DNA from: Candidatus Ruthturnera sp.
GTDB taxonomy: Bacteria; Pseudomonadota; Gammaproteobacteria; PS1; Pseudothioglobaceae
Assembly (NCBI GenBank): GCA_018648985.1
Contig: JABGOT010000108.1
Span: forward strand, 1 to 10,360
Length of the DNA stretch: 10,360 nucleotides
Direction of reading: 5' to 3'
Part shown: piece after piece, positions 1 to 6,349 of the stretch
How the letters are laid out: each line of letters begins with the position of its first letter
Numbering within the stretch: position 1 is the first letter of the stretch
Made by a program: the position numbers and the translations under genes
Notes under the pieces: generated by a model
What the model was told of the DNA's origin: nothing
The model's input: only the letters and a program-made list of their open reading frames with translations
The model's database searches: none

Positions 1-718
1 CAGGGCTCATTACTTCGCCATCAATGGCGGTAATATCGCCTTTAGTATAAGTAATCTCAATAGTTTCGGCTTTATCGGGTGCACCCTCAGGCGACACTGT
101 CCAGCGCCACATGTCGTCTTCAGGCTCTGTCCAAGGGTCTTCCAAAATATCACCTTCATATGAAATGTGCAATAAATTCGCATCCATTGAATAGGGAGAT
201 TTTTTGTTTTGTTTTTGGTAATCAATCTCAATACCATGGCTTTCTGCATAAGCCATTAGACTTTCACGAGAAGATAATTCCCACTCACGCCATGGGGCAA
301 TCACTTGGATGTCAGCATCGAGTGCGTAAGCATTTAGTTCAAAGCGCACTTGATCATTACCTTTGCCGGTTGCGCCATGTGAGATAGCATCAGCACCTAC
401 TTCATTAGCAATTTCTACCAAACGTTTGGAAATTAATGGGCGTGCAATAGAAGTTCCGAGTAAATACTCGCCTTCGTAAATTGCATTGGCACGAAACATT
501 GGGAAGACAAAATCACGTGCAAATTCTTCACGTAAATCTTCAATATAAATTTCTTTAACGCCAGCAGCAACAGCTTTAGCGCGTGCAGGCTCGACTTCTT
601 CACCTTGGCCAATATCGGCCGTAAAGGTAACCACTTCACACTGATAAGTGTCTTGTAACCACTTAACGATGATGCTTGTGTCTAATCCGCCCGAATAGGC
701 AAGTACTACTTTATTCAT
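1..718 (-). CDS. argG: Argininosuccinate synthase, N-terminal part (C-terminus beyond window edge)
   Basis: Catalyses the ATP-dependent joining of citrulline and aspartate to argininosuccinate, the penultimate step of arginine synthesis in the cytoplasm. The 239 codons present begin MNKVVLAYSGGLDTS, where SGGLDTS (residues 9-15) is the PP-loop that binds ATP pyrophosphate. Further family blocks are TADIGQGEE (33-41), GTSIARPLI (88-96), SHGATGKGNDQVRFE (113-127) and APWREW (141-146), all in the expected order. Family members are about 400 residues, so roughly 160 C-terminal residues lie off the left edge; this is a window edge, not a broken gene. The ATG at 718-716 overlaps the stop of the DUF2914 gene as ATGA, and AGGAAAG at 729-723 is a good ribosome binding site 7 bases upstream. 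It is the last visible gene of the efp-led chain and is probably translationally coupled to its neighbour. Confidence 0.97.
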   Translation of the reverse strand, partial: MNKVVLAYSGGLDTSIIVKWLQDTYQCEVVTFTADIGQGEEVEPARAKAVAAGVKEIYIEDLREEFARDFVFPMFRANAIYEGEYLLGTSIARPLISKRLVEIANEVGADAISHGATGKGNDQVRFELNAYALDADIQVIAPWREWELSSRESLMAYAESHGIEIDYQKQNKKSPYSMDANLLHISYEGDILEDPWTEPEDDMWRWTVSPEGAPDKAETIEITYTKGDITAIDGEVMSP

Positions 719-1131
719 TGTTCTTTCCTGTACCCATTTGATGGGCGCTCTTCCCCGAATTCAAATATTTTTGCTAGTAGTATTTCATTTTTCTGATTAA
801 CTACTTCTACTTTCCACTGCCCTGTCCATGTGTGCCAAAGATTTTTACTCGACCATACACGCCAGCGCTTACCTTTAATATCAAAACTAACTTCAGCCTT
901 GACCTTGTCTTTATAGATCCAACGATGGGTAATAGTATCGCCTGTCAAATGTCGGATATTGGTAAAGAAGTAGATTTTACCTAAAGAATTGCCTGCTTCA
1001 GTAATTATCTCAACTGGCTGTCTTTCAACCACATCAGTAGAAAATACAGCTTGGGAAATATTCTCATGTGGCCATTGTGCAAAAACTTTAGTGGTTAACA
1101 ATAACAACAATAACGCTATTTTTTTATTCAT
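715..1131 (-). CDS. DUF2914 family exported protein
   Basis: A 138-residue protein with a clear signal peptide: MNKK, a hydrophobic run of leucines, then TKVFA-Q with likely cleavage after residue 18, so it should act in the periplasm or at the envelope. The body (about 55-111) matches my recollection of the DUF2914 domain: FFTNIRHLTGDTITHRW, then AEVSFDIKGKRWRVWSSKNL and WTGQWKVEVV, a beta-rich, Trp-rich fold with no obvious catalytic residues. Its role is unknown. I chose the ATG at 1131 over an in-frame TTG at 1143, because the ATG gives a TGATG junction with the ycgN-like stop and starts exactly at the signal peptide. The stop overlaps the argG start by 4 bases, so translation of the three genes is likely coupled. 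Placement next to argG does not by itself link it to arginine metabolism. Domain name from recall, not from a search. Confidence 0.85.
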   Translation of the reverse strand: MNKKIALLLLLLTTKVFAQWPHENISQAVFSTDVVERQPVEIITEAGNSLGKIYFFTNIRHLTGDTITHRWIYKDKVKAEVSFDIKGKRWRVWSSKNLWHTWTGQWKVEVVNQKNEILLAKIFEFGEERPSNGYRKEQ

Positions 1132-1583
1132 CAATTTACCCAAGTAATCACATGTTTATAAATATCTTGCTCTTGCACTTCATCATCTCTAAAAGTGCGG
1201 CCACGTACAGAAATACCCGCCAAGTGCACAGAATTACTATCGCCACTAATCAGCGGGTGCCAATCAAATAGATCCTTACCTTCAGATAATAACCGATAAG
1301 CGCACGTATCGGGAAGCCAATTAAATTTATCTCCCCAATCAGGGTAAATGGTTAGGCAATCTGGCACTAAGGATTGGCGAGTATCATAATGTGGGCACTG
1401 ACAAGTTTCTTCATCTAAGTAGCGACACGCCACATCGGTAAAATAAATTTCATCAGTGTCCTCGTCTTCTAACTTGTGCAAACAACAACGGCCACAACCA
1501 TCACAAAGTGACTCCCATTGAGTTCGACTCATTTGATCCAACCTGAGTGTTTGCCAGAAATTCGATATTTGCTTATGCATCAT
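1131..1583 (-). CDS. YcgN/UPF0260-family cysteine-cluster protein
   Basis: A 150-residue cytoplasmic protein closely resembling E. coli YcgN (about 153 residues). The signature is WESLCDGCGRCCLHKLEDED, holding CxxCxxCC at residues 27-34, followed by EIYFTDVACRYLD, CQCPHY (61-66), PDC (74-76), WLPDTCAYRLLSEGKDL (89-105) and WHPL. Nine cysteines in total fit a metal site (zinc or iron-sulfur), as in the YkgJ/YcgN family; the physiological role is not known. Two adjacent ATGs (1583 and 1580) are possible starts; the first is used here and the choice changes one residue. The upstream ribosome binding site is weak (GTAGAG). It lies 4 bases after the Sel1 gene and its stop shares one base with the next start (TGATG), so it belongs to the same transcript. 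No signal peptide, unlike the genes on both sides. Confidence 0.93.
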   Translation of the reverse strand: MMHKQISNFWQTLRLDQMSRTQWESLCDGCGRCCLHKLEDEDTDEIYFTDVACRYLDEETCQCPHYDTRQSLVPDCLTIYPDWGDKFNWLPDTCAYRLLSEGKDLFDWHPLISGDSNSVHLAGISVRGRTFRDDEVQEQDIYKHVITWVN

Positions 1584-1587
1584 TACA

Positions 1588-3693
1588 CTACTCTACAATA
1601 GAAACCAGGTGCATTAGAATTTGTTTGCCTTCTTGATCGCCTTGGCGCGCTGAATTACTAGCCCAAAAATAAGCGGATTGATAATTAGGCTCAACACCGA
1701 CACCATTGATATACATCATTGCTAAAGAATTCTGAGATTGCGTTAACCCCTGATTGGCAGCAGCCTGCATTAACATAAAGGCTTTTCTGTTGTCTTTTGG
1801 CACTAATGCGCCAATACTAAACAAAGTGCTTAAGTTGTGTTGAGCAATGGGATTACCTTGTTTGGCACTGATCACCAATTTTTCAACATTACTCATCACC
1901 TTAGTGTTGTCGGCTAATGATTGTGCAATTTGACTTTCATTAGGAATTAAATTCAATCTAGGTTTATTAAAATCAGTACTGATAACTAAAGGCTCTGGGT
2001 CATGTTGAATTTGCTCTGTTTCTAGATCAACATCATTCGATTCAAGTACTTCGATATTACTGCTATTGGCTTTTTCTTCGGCGATTTTTTCTGCTGCTAG
2101 TTTTACTTCGCTTAATAATAATTTTGCCGGCGCGTAATTTTTCTGTGCAGATAACTCTAGCCATTTGACTGCGTCTTGGAATAACTGCTTTTGCTGATAA
2201 AGATGGCCTAATTGGAATTGAGCAATGGAATATCCACCTTCTGAAGATCTGTGTAAATAAACCTTAGCCAAGGTTTCGTCTCGACCAACAATCTCACCTT
2301 GATTGTAGATTTTGTACAGTTGATATTGTGCCAATGCATGCTCTTGCACTGATAAATTGAGCAGCATCGAAAGTGCTTTTTCTGGATCCTTCTCAATACC
2401 ATCGCCTGTTAGCAGTAATAAAGCCAGGTGGTAACGAGCTTCTATATTGCCTTGGCTGGCTGCTTTTTGATACCAATAAGCTTCTTGCTTGGCGTCTTTT
2501 TCAACACCTTGACCTAACTTATATCTAAGCGCTAATAAATATTGCGCTGGCGCATAACCACCTCTGGCAGACTTCAATAACCACTCAGCTGCTTTTATGT
2601 TGTCTTTGTCTACACCTTCTCCTCGTAGGTAGTGCAATGCTAATGCGTGTTGTGATACGGCTAAGCCTTGATTGGCCGCGGCTTGGTAGAGCTGTAAAGC
2701 TTGGCTAGCGTCTTTATCTACACCATTGCCTTTTGCGTATAACGTTGCCAATTGATGCTGTGCCTGGGCGTGATTCTGTTCAGCGGCTTTGTTGTACCAA
2801 TTTAGTGCTTGCGGTAGATCTTGCTTAACCTGGGTGCTTTTATGATAAATTTGTGCTGATAAAAACTGAGCATCAACATCGCCTTTTTCAGCGACTAAAA
2901 GCGCCCATTTAAGTGCTGATGCATCATCCTGATTAACCAAATAGCCTCGATTATAAAAATTTGATAAACGAGACTGTGACAATGTGAACCCTTGATTAGC
3001 CGACTTTCGATACATGAGCAACGACTGCATTGGCTCGCCCTTGCGTTCAAAAAAATCTGCCAAATAATATTGCGCTTCAGCGTCTAGTTGTATGGCTGCT
3101 TTTTCATACCAATGCTGTGCCAATCTTAAATCTTTTTCAGTGCCTAAGCCGGCTTCATAAAATTTTGCCAGTTCTAATTGTGCTGGTGCAAAACCAAGCT
3201 GAGCCGCCCTTTCATACCAGTAATAAGCTTGATCGTAATCTATTGCGTACGCCTCACCTTGGTGATGCATTTTGGCTGCTTTATATTGTGCATCTACAAA
3301 GTCTTGTCGGGCAGATTGTTCATACCAGATTAAGGCTTGCCTTAAGTCTTGATCAACACCTATGCCATGATAGTAATCTTCAGCCAAACTGAATTGAGCT
3401 GTTGCATAACCCTGTTGAGCAACTTGGGTGTACCAATAAAAAGCCAGCTTAACATCTTGCTTAACATTAATACCTTTGTGATACATGTTAGCCAGGCTAA
3501 ACTGTGATCGGGCATCGCCACTTTTGGCAGATTTTTTTAATTTTGTGTGTAGTTGTTCGGCAGACAATGATCGCTCATCAACAGATTCGTCTAAGTGTTG
3601 TTTGATTGTATCATGGCCTTCTTTTGGCTGTAGCAGTTGCAATGCTTGCACAGGTAACGCTAAAAGTAACAACAGTGAAATAAATTTAATCAT
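1588..3693 (-). CDS. Large secreted Sel1-like repeat (SLR/TPR-like) protein
   Basis: A 701-residue protein with an N-terminal signal peptide (MIKFISLLLLLALPVQA, likely cleavage near residue 18), so probably periplasmic or exported. From residue 59 it is built of Sel1-like repeats of about 36 residues with the pattern G-x-A-x-A-Q-x-x-L-A-x-x-Y-x-x-G-x-G-V-x-x-D-x-x-x-A-x-x-W-Y-x-x-A-A-x-Q. I count 13 full repeats at 59-518 (two, at 203-234 and 487-518, are 32 residues), a partial one at 519-531, a charged linker at about 532-612 rich in Glu and Asp, then two more repeats (613-684) and a terminal partial. Such alpha-solenoids bind other proteins; relatives include LpnE and EnhC in Legionella and HcpA-type proteins in Helicobacter. 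No enzymatic domain is visible. The gene starts 8 bases after the epmA stop and ends 4 bases before ycgN; the ribosome binding site is weak. Its partner cannot be inferred from the sequence. Confidence 0.93.
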   Translation of the reverse strand: MIKFISLLLLLALPVQALQLLQPKEGHDTIKQHLDESVDERSLSAEQLHTKLKKSAKSGDARSQFSLANMYHKGINVKQDVKLAFYWYTQVAQQGYATAQFSLAEDYYHGIGVDQDLRQALIWYEQSARQDFVDAQYKAAKMHHQGEAYAIDYDQAYYWYERAAQLGFAPAQLELAKFYEAGLGTEKDLRLAQHWYEKAAIQLDAEAQYYLADFFERKGEPMQSLLMYRKSANQGFTLSQSRLSNFYNRGYLVNQDDASALKWALLVAEKGDVDAQFLSAQIYHKSTQVKQDLPQALNWYNKAAEQNHAQAQHQLATLYAKGNGVDKDASQALQLYQAAANQGLAVSQHALALHYLRGEGVDKDNIKAAEWLLKSARGGYAPAQYLLALRYKLGQGVEKDAKQEAYWYQKAASQGNIEARYHLALLLLTGDGIEKDPEKALSMLLNLSVQEHALAQYQLYKIYNQGEIVGRDETLAKVYLHRSSEGGYSIAQFQLGHLYQQKQLFQDAVKWLELSAQKNYAPAKLLLSEVKLAAEKIAEEKANSSNIEVLESNDVDLETEQIQHDPEPLVISTDFNKPRLNLIPNESQIAQSLADNTKVMSNVEKLVISAKQGNPIAQHNLSTLFSIGALVPKDNRKAFMLMQAAANQGLTQSQNSLAMMYINGVGVEPNYQSAYFWASNSARQGDQEGKQILMHLVSIVE
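2101..3519 (-). repeat. Main Sel1-like repeat block: 13 full copies plus one partial (protein level)
   Basis: Codons 59-531 of the Sel1 protein form an uninterrupted tandem series with about 108-bp periodicity. Copies are diverged at DNA level but keep the A-Q, L-A, G-x-G-V-x-x-D, A-x-x-W-Y and A-A-x-Q anchors. Copies 5 and 13 lack four residues in the loop between the two helices of the unit. A second short block of two full repeats lies at 1591-1857, separated by a charged linker encoded at 1858-2100. Confidence 0.88.
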
Positions 3694-3701
3694 GACTTAT
3701 T

Positions 3702-4577
3702 TTAATCTATTTGGCTGAATAATCGGCTCATTCCAATAGCCACACCGGCACAGTTAGGCAATGACGATTGAATAGCCTCTAAATAACCCTTATTCAAATC
3801 AGGTGTGTATTTTTTAAGCGTGGCACGCTTCTCTATTTCTTGCTTAAATACGGTCTTATATTCATCAACATGGCGTAACTCATCATAGCCATTGGCGATT
3901 TCCACGCCATTCATATACAACTCAAATCGGTGCGCTACTTTATCTTCTACATTGGCCAAAGCGGATTGTGTGGCAGGATAATCGTAAATAAAACATAGTG
4001 GTAGTTCTTCTAATTTTGGCTCAATCAAATGCGTAAAGAGTAAGATTTGCAAATCTTCAATCCATTCGAAATCAGTACTTAGGTCATGTTTTCTAGCAAT
4101 TATTTTAAGCGCATCGAAATCAGTATTAAGAATGTCAATATCGCCGTACTCGAAAAAAGCTTGTGCATAAGACAACTTAGTTACTTGGGATTTGACACCC
4201 AATACTTTCAATAACTGAGTAATATCATCCATCAACTGATGACTATCAAAGTCTAGACGATAGTATTCAAGCATTGCGAACTCATTAAAGTTGTGAGCGC
4301 CATACTCATTGTCACGGAAAACTTCGCAGATTTGATAGATATCACCACTACCATTCACCAAGAGTTTCTTCATCTCTAGCTCTGGAGAAGTGTGTAAATA
4401 CTGGGTTTTCCCTGCATTGATATCTTGGTTGAGCTTCACACTCAGTGAGTCAATATAAACATCAGTAGCTGGGGCGCTGAGTAGTGCGGGTGTTTGAACT
4501 TCTAGTACACTTTGATCGTTAAAATAACGGCGAATTTTTTGTAAAAAATCGCTATATTTTTTAAGTTCTTCCCGCAT
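3702..4577 (-). CDS. epmA: EF-P--(R)-beta-lysine ligase (EpmA/GenX/PoxA/YjeA), short C-terminus
   Basis: A class II lysyl-tRNA-synthetase paralogue that activates (R)-beta-lysine and attaches it to the conserved lysine of EF-P. Visible blocks: VLEVQTPALLSAPATDVYID (24-43), YLHTSPELEMKKLLV (60-74), motif 2 VFRDNEYGAHNFNEFAMLEYYR (86-107), IYDYPATQSALA (197-208), FELYMNGVEIANGYDEL (218-234) and motif 3 GVAIGMSRL (278-286). No tRNA anticodon-binding domain is present, as expected. Length is 291 residues against 325 in E. coli; it stops about 16 residues earlier after motif 3, and the usual Asp of motif 3 (GxDRL) is Ser284. The reading frame beyond the stop shows no missing tail. The ATG at 4577 lies inside efp (17-base overlap) and has only a weak ribosome binding site, so translation is probably coupled to efp. 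Adjacency to its own substrate gene strongly supports the call. Confidence 0.93.
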   Translation of the reverse strand: MREELKKYSDFLQKIRRYFNDQSVLEVQTPALLSAPATDVYIDSLSVKLNQDINAGKTQYLHTSPELEMKKLLVNGSGDIYQICEVFRDNEYGAHNFNEFAMLEYYRLDFDSHQLMDDITQLLKVLGVKSQVTKLSYAQAFFEYGDIDILNTDFDALKIIARKHDLSTDFEWIEDLQILLFTHLIEPKLEELPLCFIYDYPATQSALANVEDKVAHRFELYMNGVEIANGYDELRHVDEYKTVFKQEIEKRATLKKYTPDLNKGYLEAIQSSLPNCAGVAIGMSRLFSQID

Positions 4578-5124
4578 ATTCGTTTGTTCTTGTGTCTACT
4601 TTCACCTTCTCTCCAATACTAATAAATAATGGTACTTGAACGACCACCCCTGTGTTCATCGTAGCTGGCTTACCACCCGTACCCGCAGTATCGCCTTTAA
4701 GACCAGGATCGGTATCTACCACTTCAAGCATTACATGGTTAGGCGGTGTTACTGAAATTGGGTTGTCGTTCCAAAGCGTTACCACGCACATGTCTTGCTC
4801 TACCAAATAACCTCTAACATCATCCATGGCGTTATCATTAATCATATATTGATCAAACGTATTGGGATCCATAAAACTCCATTCACTACCATCGTTATAC
4901 AGATATTGCATATCCAATTCCATTACATCTGCACCCTCTACAGATTCGCCTGACTTAAAAGTTTTTTCTAAGGTCTTTCCTGTGATTAAATCCTTTAGCT
5001 TAACCTTGTTGGAAGCTTGGCCTTTGCCAGGTTTTCGAATCTCATTATTGATAATTGAACAAGGGTTGCCATCTAGCATTAGTTTTAAGCCATTCTTAAA
5101 TTGACTGGTAGAGTAATTCGCCAT
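4561..5124 (-). CDS. efp: Translation elongation factor P
   Basis: Binds ribosomes stalled at consecutive prolines and promotes peptide-bond formation. The 187-residue length fits the family (188 in E. coli). The N-terminal KOW-like domain carries KPGKGQA (31-37) with Lys34 at the position that receives beta-lysine in E. coli; then VEKTFKS-type LEKTFKSGESVEGADV (52-67) and YLYNDG, and the C-terminal OB part has VTLWNDNPISVTPPN, VDTDPGLKGDTAGTGGKPAT and PLFISIGEKVKVDTRTNEY. The start ATG is preceded by TAGGTT (AGG at 5134-5132) at suitable spacing. It is the first gene of the minus-strand chain, reading out of the divergent region shared with sucC, and its stop overlaps the epmA start by 17 bases. 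EpmB, the lysine 2,3-aminomutase that makes beta-lysine, is not in this window. Confidence 0.98.
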   Translation of the reverse strand: MANYSTSQFKNGLKLMLDGNPCSIINNEIRKPGKGQASNKVKLKDLITGKTLEKTFKSGESVEGADVMELDMQYLYNDGSEWSFMDPNTFDQYMINDNAMDDVRGYLVEQDMCVVTLWNDNPISVTPPNHVMLEVVDTDPGLKGDTAGTGGKPATMNTGVVVQVPLFISIGEKVKVDTRTNEYAGRT

Positions 5125-5176
5125 TTTTTAACCTATTAAGTGTAAAATTCAAGCATCTCATTTTACGCACTTTTTA
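5125..5176. promoter_or_regulatory. Divergent efp / sucC promoter region with inverted repeat
   Basis: Only 52 bases separate the efp and sucC starts, so both promoters must lie here or inside the genes. An imperfect inverted repeat is present: AAGTG-TAAAAT at 5138-5148 and ATTTTA-CG-CACTT at 5160-5172, with an 11-base spacer. Each arm contains TAAAAT reading toward a gene: plus strand 5143-5148 toward sucC, and minus strand 5165-5160 toward efp. Each matches the -10 consensus TATAAT at 5 of 6 positions and would put transcription starts some 20-30 bases before each ATG. No good -35 hexamer is seen at 16-18 bases for either, so activator dependence or another promoter class is possible. The arms could alternatively be an operator. 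Confidence 0.5.
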
Positions 5177-6349
5177 ATGCACATACACGAATACCAAGCC
5201 AAATCCCTATTTAGGCAATTCAATATTCAAACGCCTGAGGCAATCCTAATCAACAGCACTAAAGAGGCAAGCAAGGCTTGCACTGAGTTGGGCGGTGAGA
5301 TTTGGGTGGTTAAAGCACAAGTGCATGCAGGTGGACGTGGAAAAGGCGGTGGCGTAATCTTGTGTCGCGGCGTTGAGGAAGTGGAAAACGCCTGTAATAA
5401 ATTACTAGGGTCTAACTTAATAACCCCCCAAACTGATGCAAAAGGTTTGCCAATTAGCCAGCTGCTAATTGAAGGTGGTCAGAATATTGAGCGCGAACTT
5501 TATTTAGGTTTACTGGTTGATCGTCAAACGCAAAAGATTACTGTTTTAGCCTCAACCGAAGGTGGCATGGATATTGAAAAAGTAGCCGCTGAAACACCGG
5601 ATAAAATCATTAAATTTGGCGTCGACCCACTGGGTAATTTAACAACCGAAGATTGCCTTTCAATCGCTGAAAAACTTAATCTTGAAGGTGATTTGGCAAA
5701 ACAATTCAGCAATGCATTGATTGGTCTTTATGTTATTTTCACCACTAAAGACGTAAGCTTGATTGAGATTAATCCACTGATTACCACAGCAGAAAATAAA
5801 TTGTTGGCACTCGATGGAAAAATTGATTTTGATGATAATGCCCTTTATCGCCACGAAGACATTATTAAACTACGTGATATTTCACAAGAAGATGAAAAAG
5901 AAAATGAAGCCAGTGAGCATCAGCTAAATTACATCTCATTAGATGGCACAATTGGCTGTATGGTGAATGGCGCAGGCTTGGCTATGGCGACCATGGATTT
6001 GATTGAACACCATGGCGGCTCACCGGCTAACTTTTTAGATGTGGGTGGTGGTACAACCGCTGAACGTGTGGCTAAAGCTTTTGAACTTATTCAAACTGAA
6101 GCCAACGTTAAAGGCATTCTGGTCAATATTTTTGGCGGCATTGTTCGTTGTGATTTAATCGCCAAAGGAATCTTACAAGCCATTGAAAAGGTTGGGTTAA
6201 ATCTGCCAATTGTCGTACGTTTAGAAGGCACTAATGCACCAGCAGGGCTAAAACTTTTAGATGAAGCGACGTTTGATATTCATACTGAAGCAGATCTTAC
6301 TCAAGCGGCAATCAAGATTGTAGAGCTGTCAAAAGGAGTATCGACATGA
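5177..6349 (+). CDS. sucC: Succinyl-CoA synthetase (ADP/GDP-forming) beta subunit
   Basis: Beta subunit of the TCA-cycle enzyme that interconverts succinyl-CoA and succinate with substrate-level phosphorylation. 390 residues (388 in E. coli). The ATP-grasp half opens with MHIHEYQAKSLF and has VVKAQVHAGGRGKGGGV (44-60), ERELYLGLLVDR (105-116), ASTEGGMDIEKVAAETP (125-141), EINPL (197-201) and LDGKIDFDDNALYR (212-225); the C-terminal ligase domain has LDGTIGCMVNGAGLAMATMD (255-274), NFLDVGGGT (285-293), NIFGGIVRCDLIAKG (317-331) and VVRLEGTN (346-353). The block after GGRGK resembles the alphaproteobacterial-type SucC more than the E. coli one. The ATG is fixed by the family N-terminus, but no purine-rich ribosome binding site precedes it (CACTTTTTA). 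A malate-CoA ligase (MtkA) is a homologous alternative, but the GGIVRCDL and RLEGTN blocks and lack of serine-cycle neighbours favour SucC. Confidence 0.95.
   Translation: MHIHEYQAKSLFRQFNIQTPEAILINSTKEASKACTELGGEIWVVKAQVHAGGRGKGGGVILCRGVEEVENACNKLLGSNLITPQTDAKGLPISQLLIEGGQNIERELYLGLLVDRQTQKITVLASTEGGMDIEKVAAETPDKIIKFGVDPLGNLTTEDCLSIAEKLNLEGDLAKQFSNALIGLYVIFTTKDVSLIEINPLITTAENKLLALDGKIDFDDNALYRHEDIIKLRDISQEDEKENEASEHQLNYISLDGTIGCMVNGAGLAMATMDLIEHHGGSPANFLDVGGGTTAERVAKAFELIQTEANVKGILVNIFGGIVRCDLIAKGILQAIEKVGLNLPIVVRLEGTNAPAGLKLLDEATFDIHTEADLTQAAIKIVELSKGVST
6334..6338 (+). promoter_or_regulatory. Strong Shine-Dalgarno for sucD
   Basis: AGGAG lies 7 bases before the sucD ATG, inside the end of sucC. 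It supports the ATGA-overlapping start and contrasts with sucC, which has no recognisable site, so the two subunits use different initiation contexts. Confidence 0.8.

Noticed and set aside
79..639. Open frames on both strands overlapping the left end
   Set aside because: The minus-strand frame ending at 718 encodes argininosuccinate synthase with all expected motifs; the others are out-of-frame shadows of it.
3030..3392. 120-codon open frame on the plus strand opposite the Sel1 gene
   Set aside because: It is antisense to a well-supported repeat protein, has no ribosome binding site or family resemblance, and exists because of the repeat's base composition.
3694..3740. Frameshift hiding the normal EpmA C-terminus
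   Set aside because: None of the other frames after motif 3 encodes a recognisable tail before the Sel1 start, so the short end looks genuine, subject to read-level checks.
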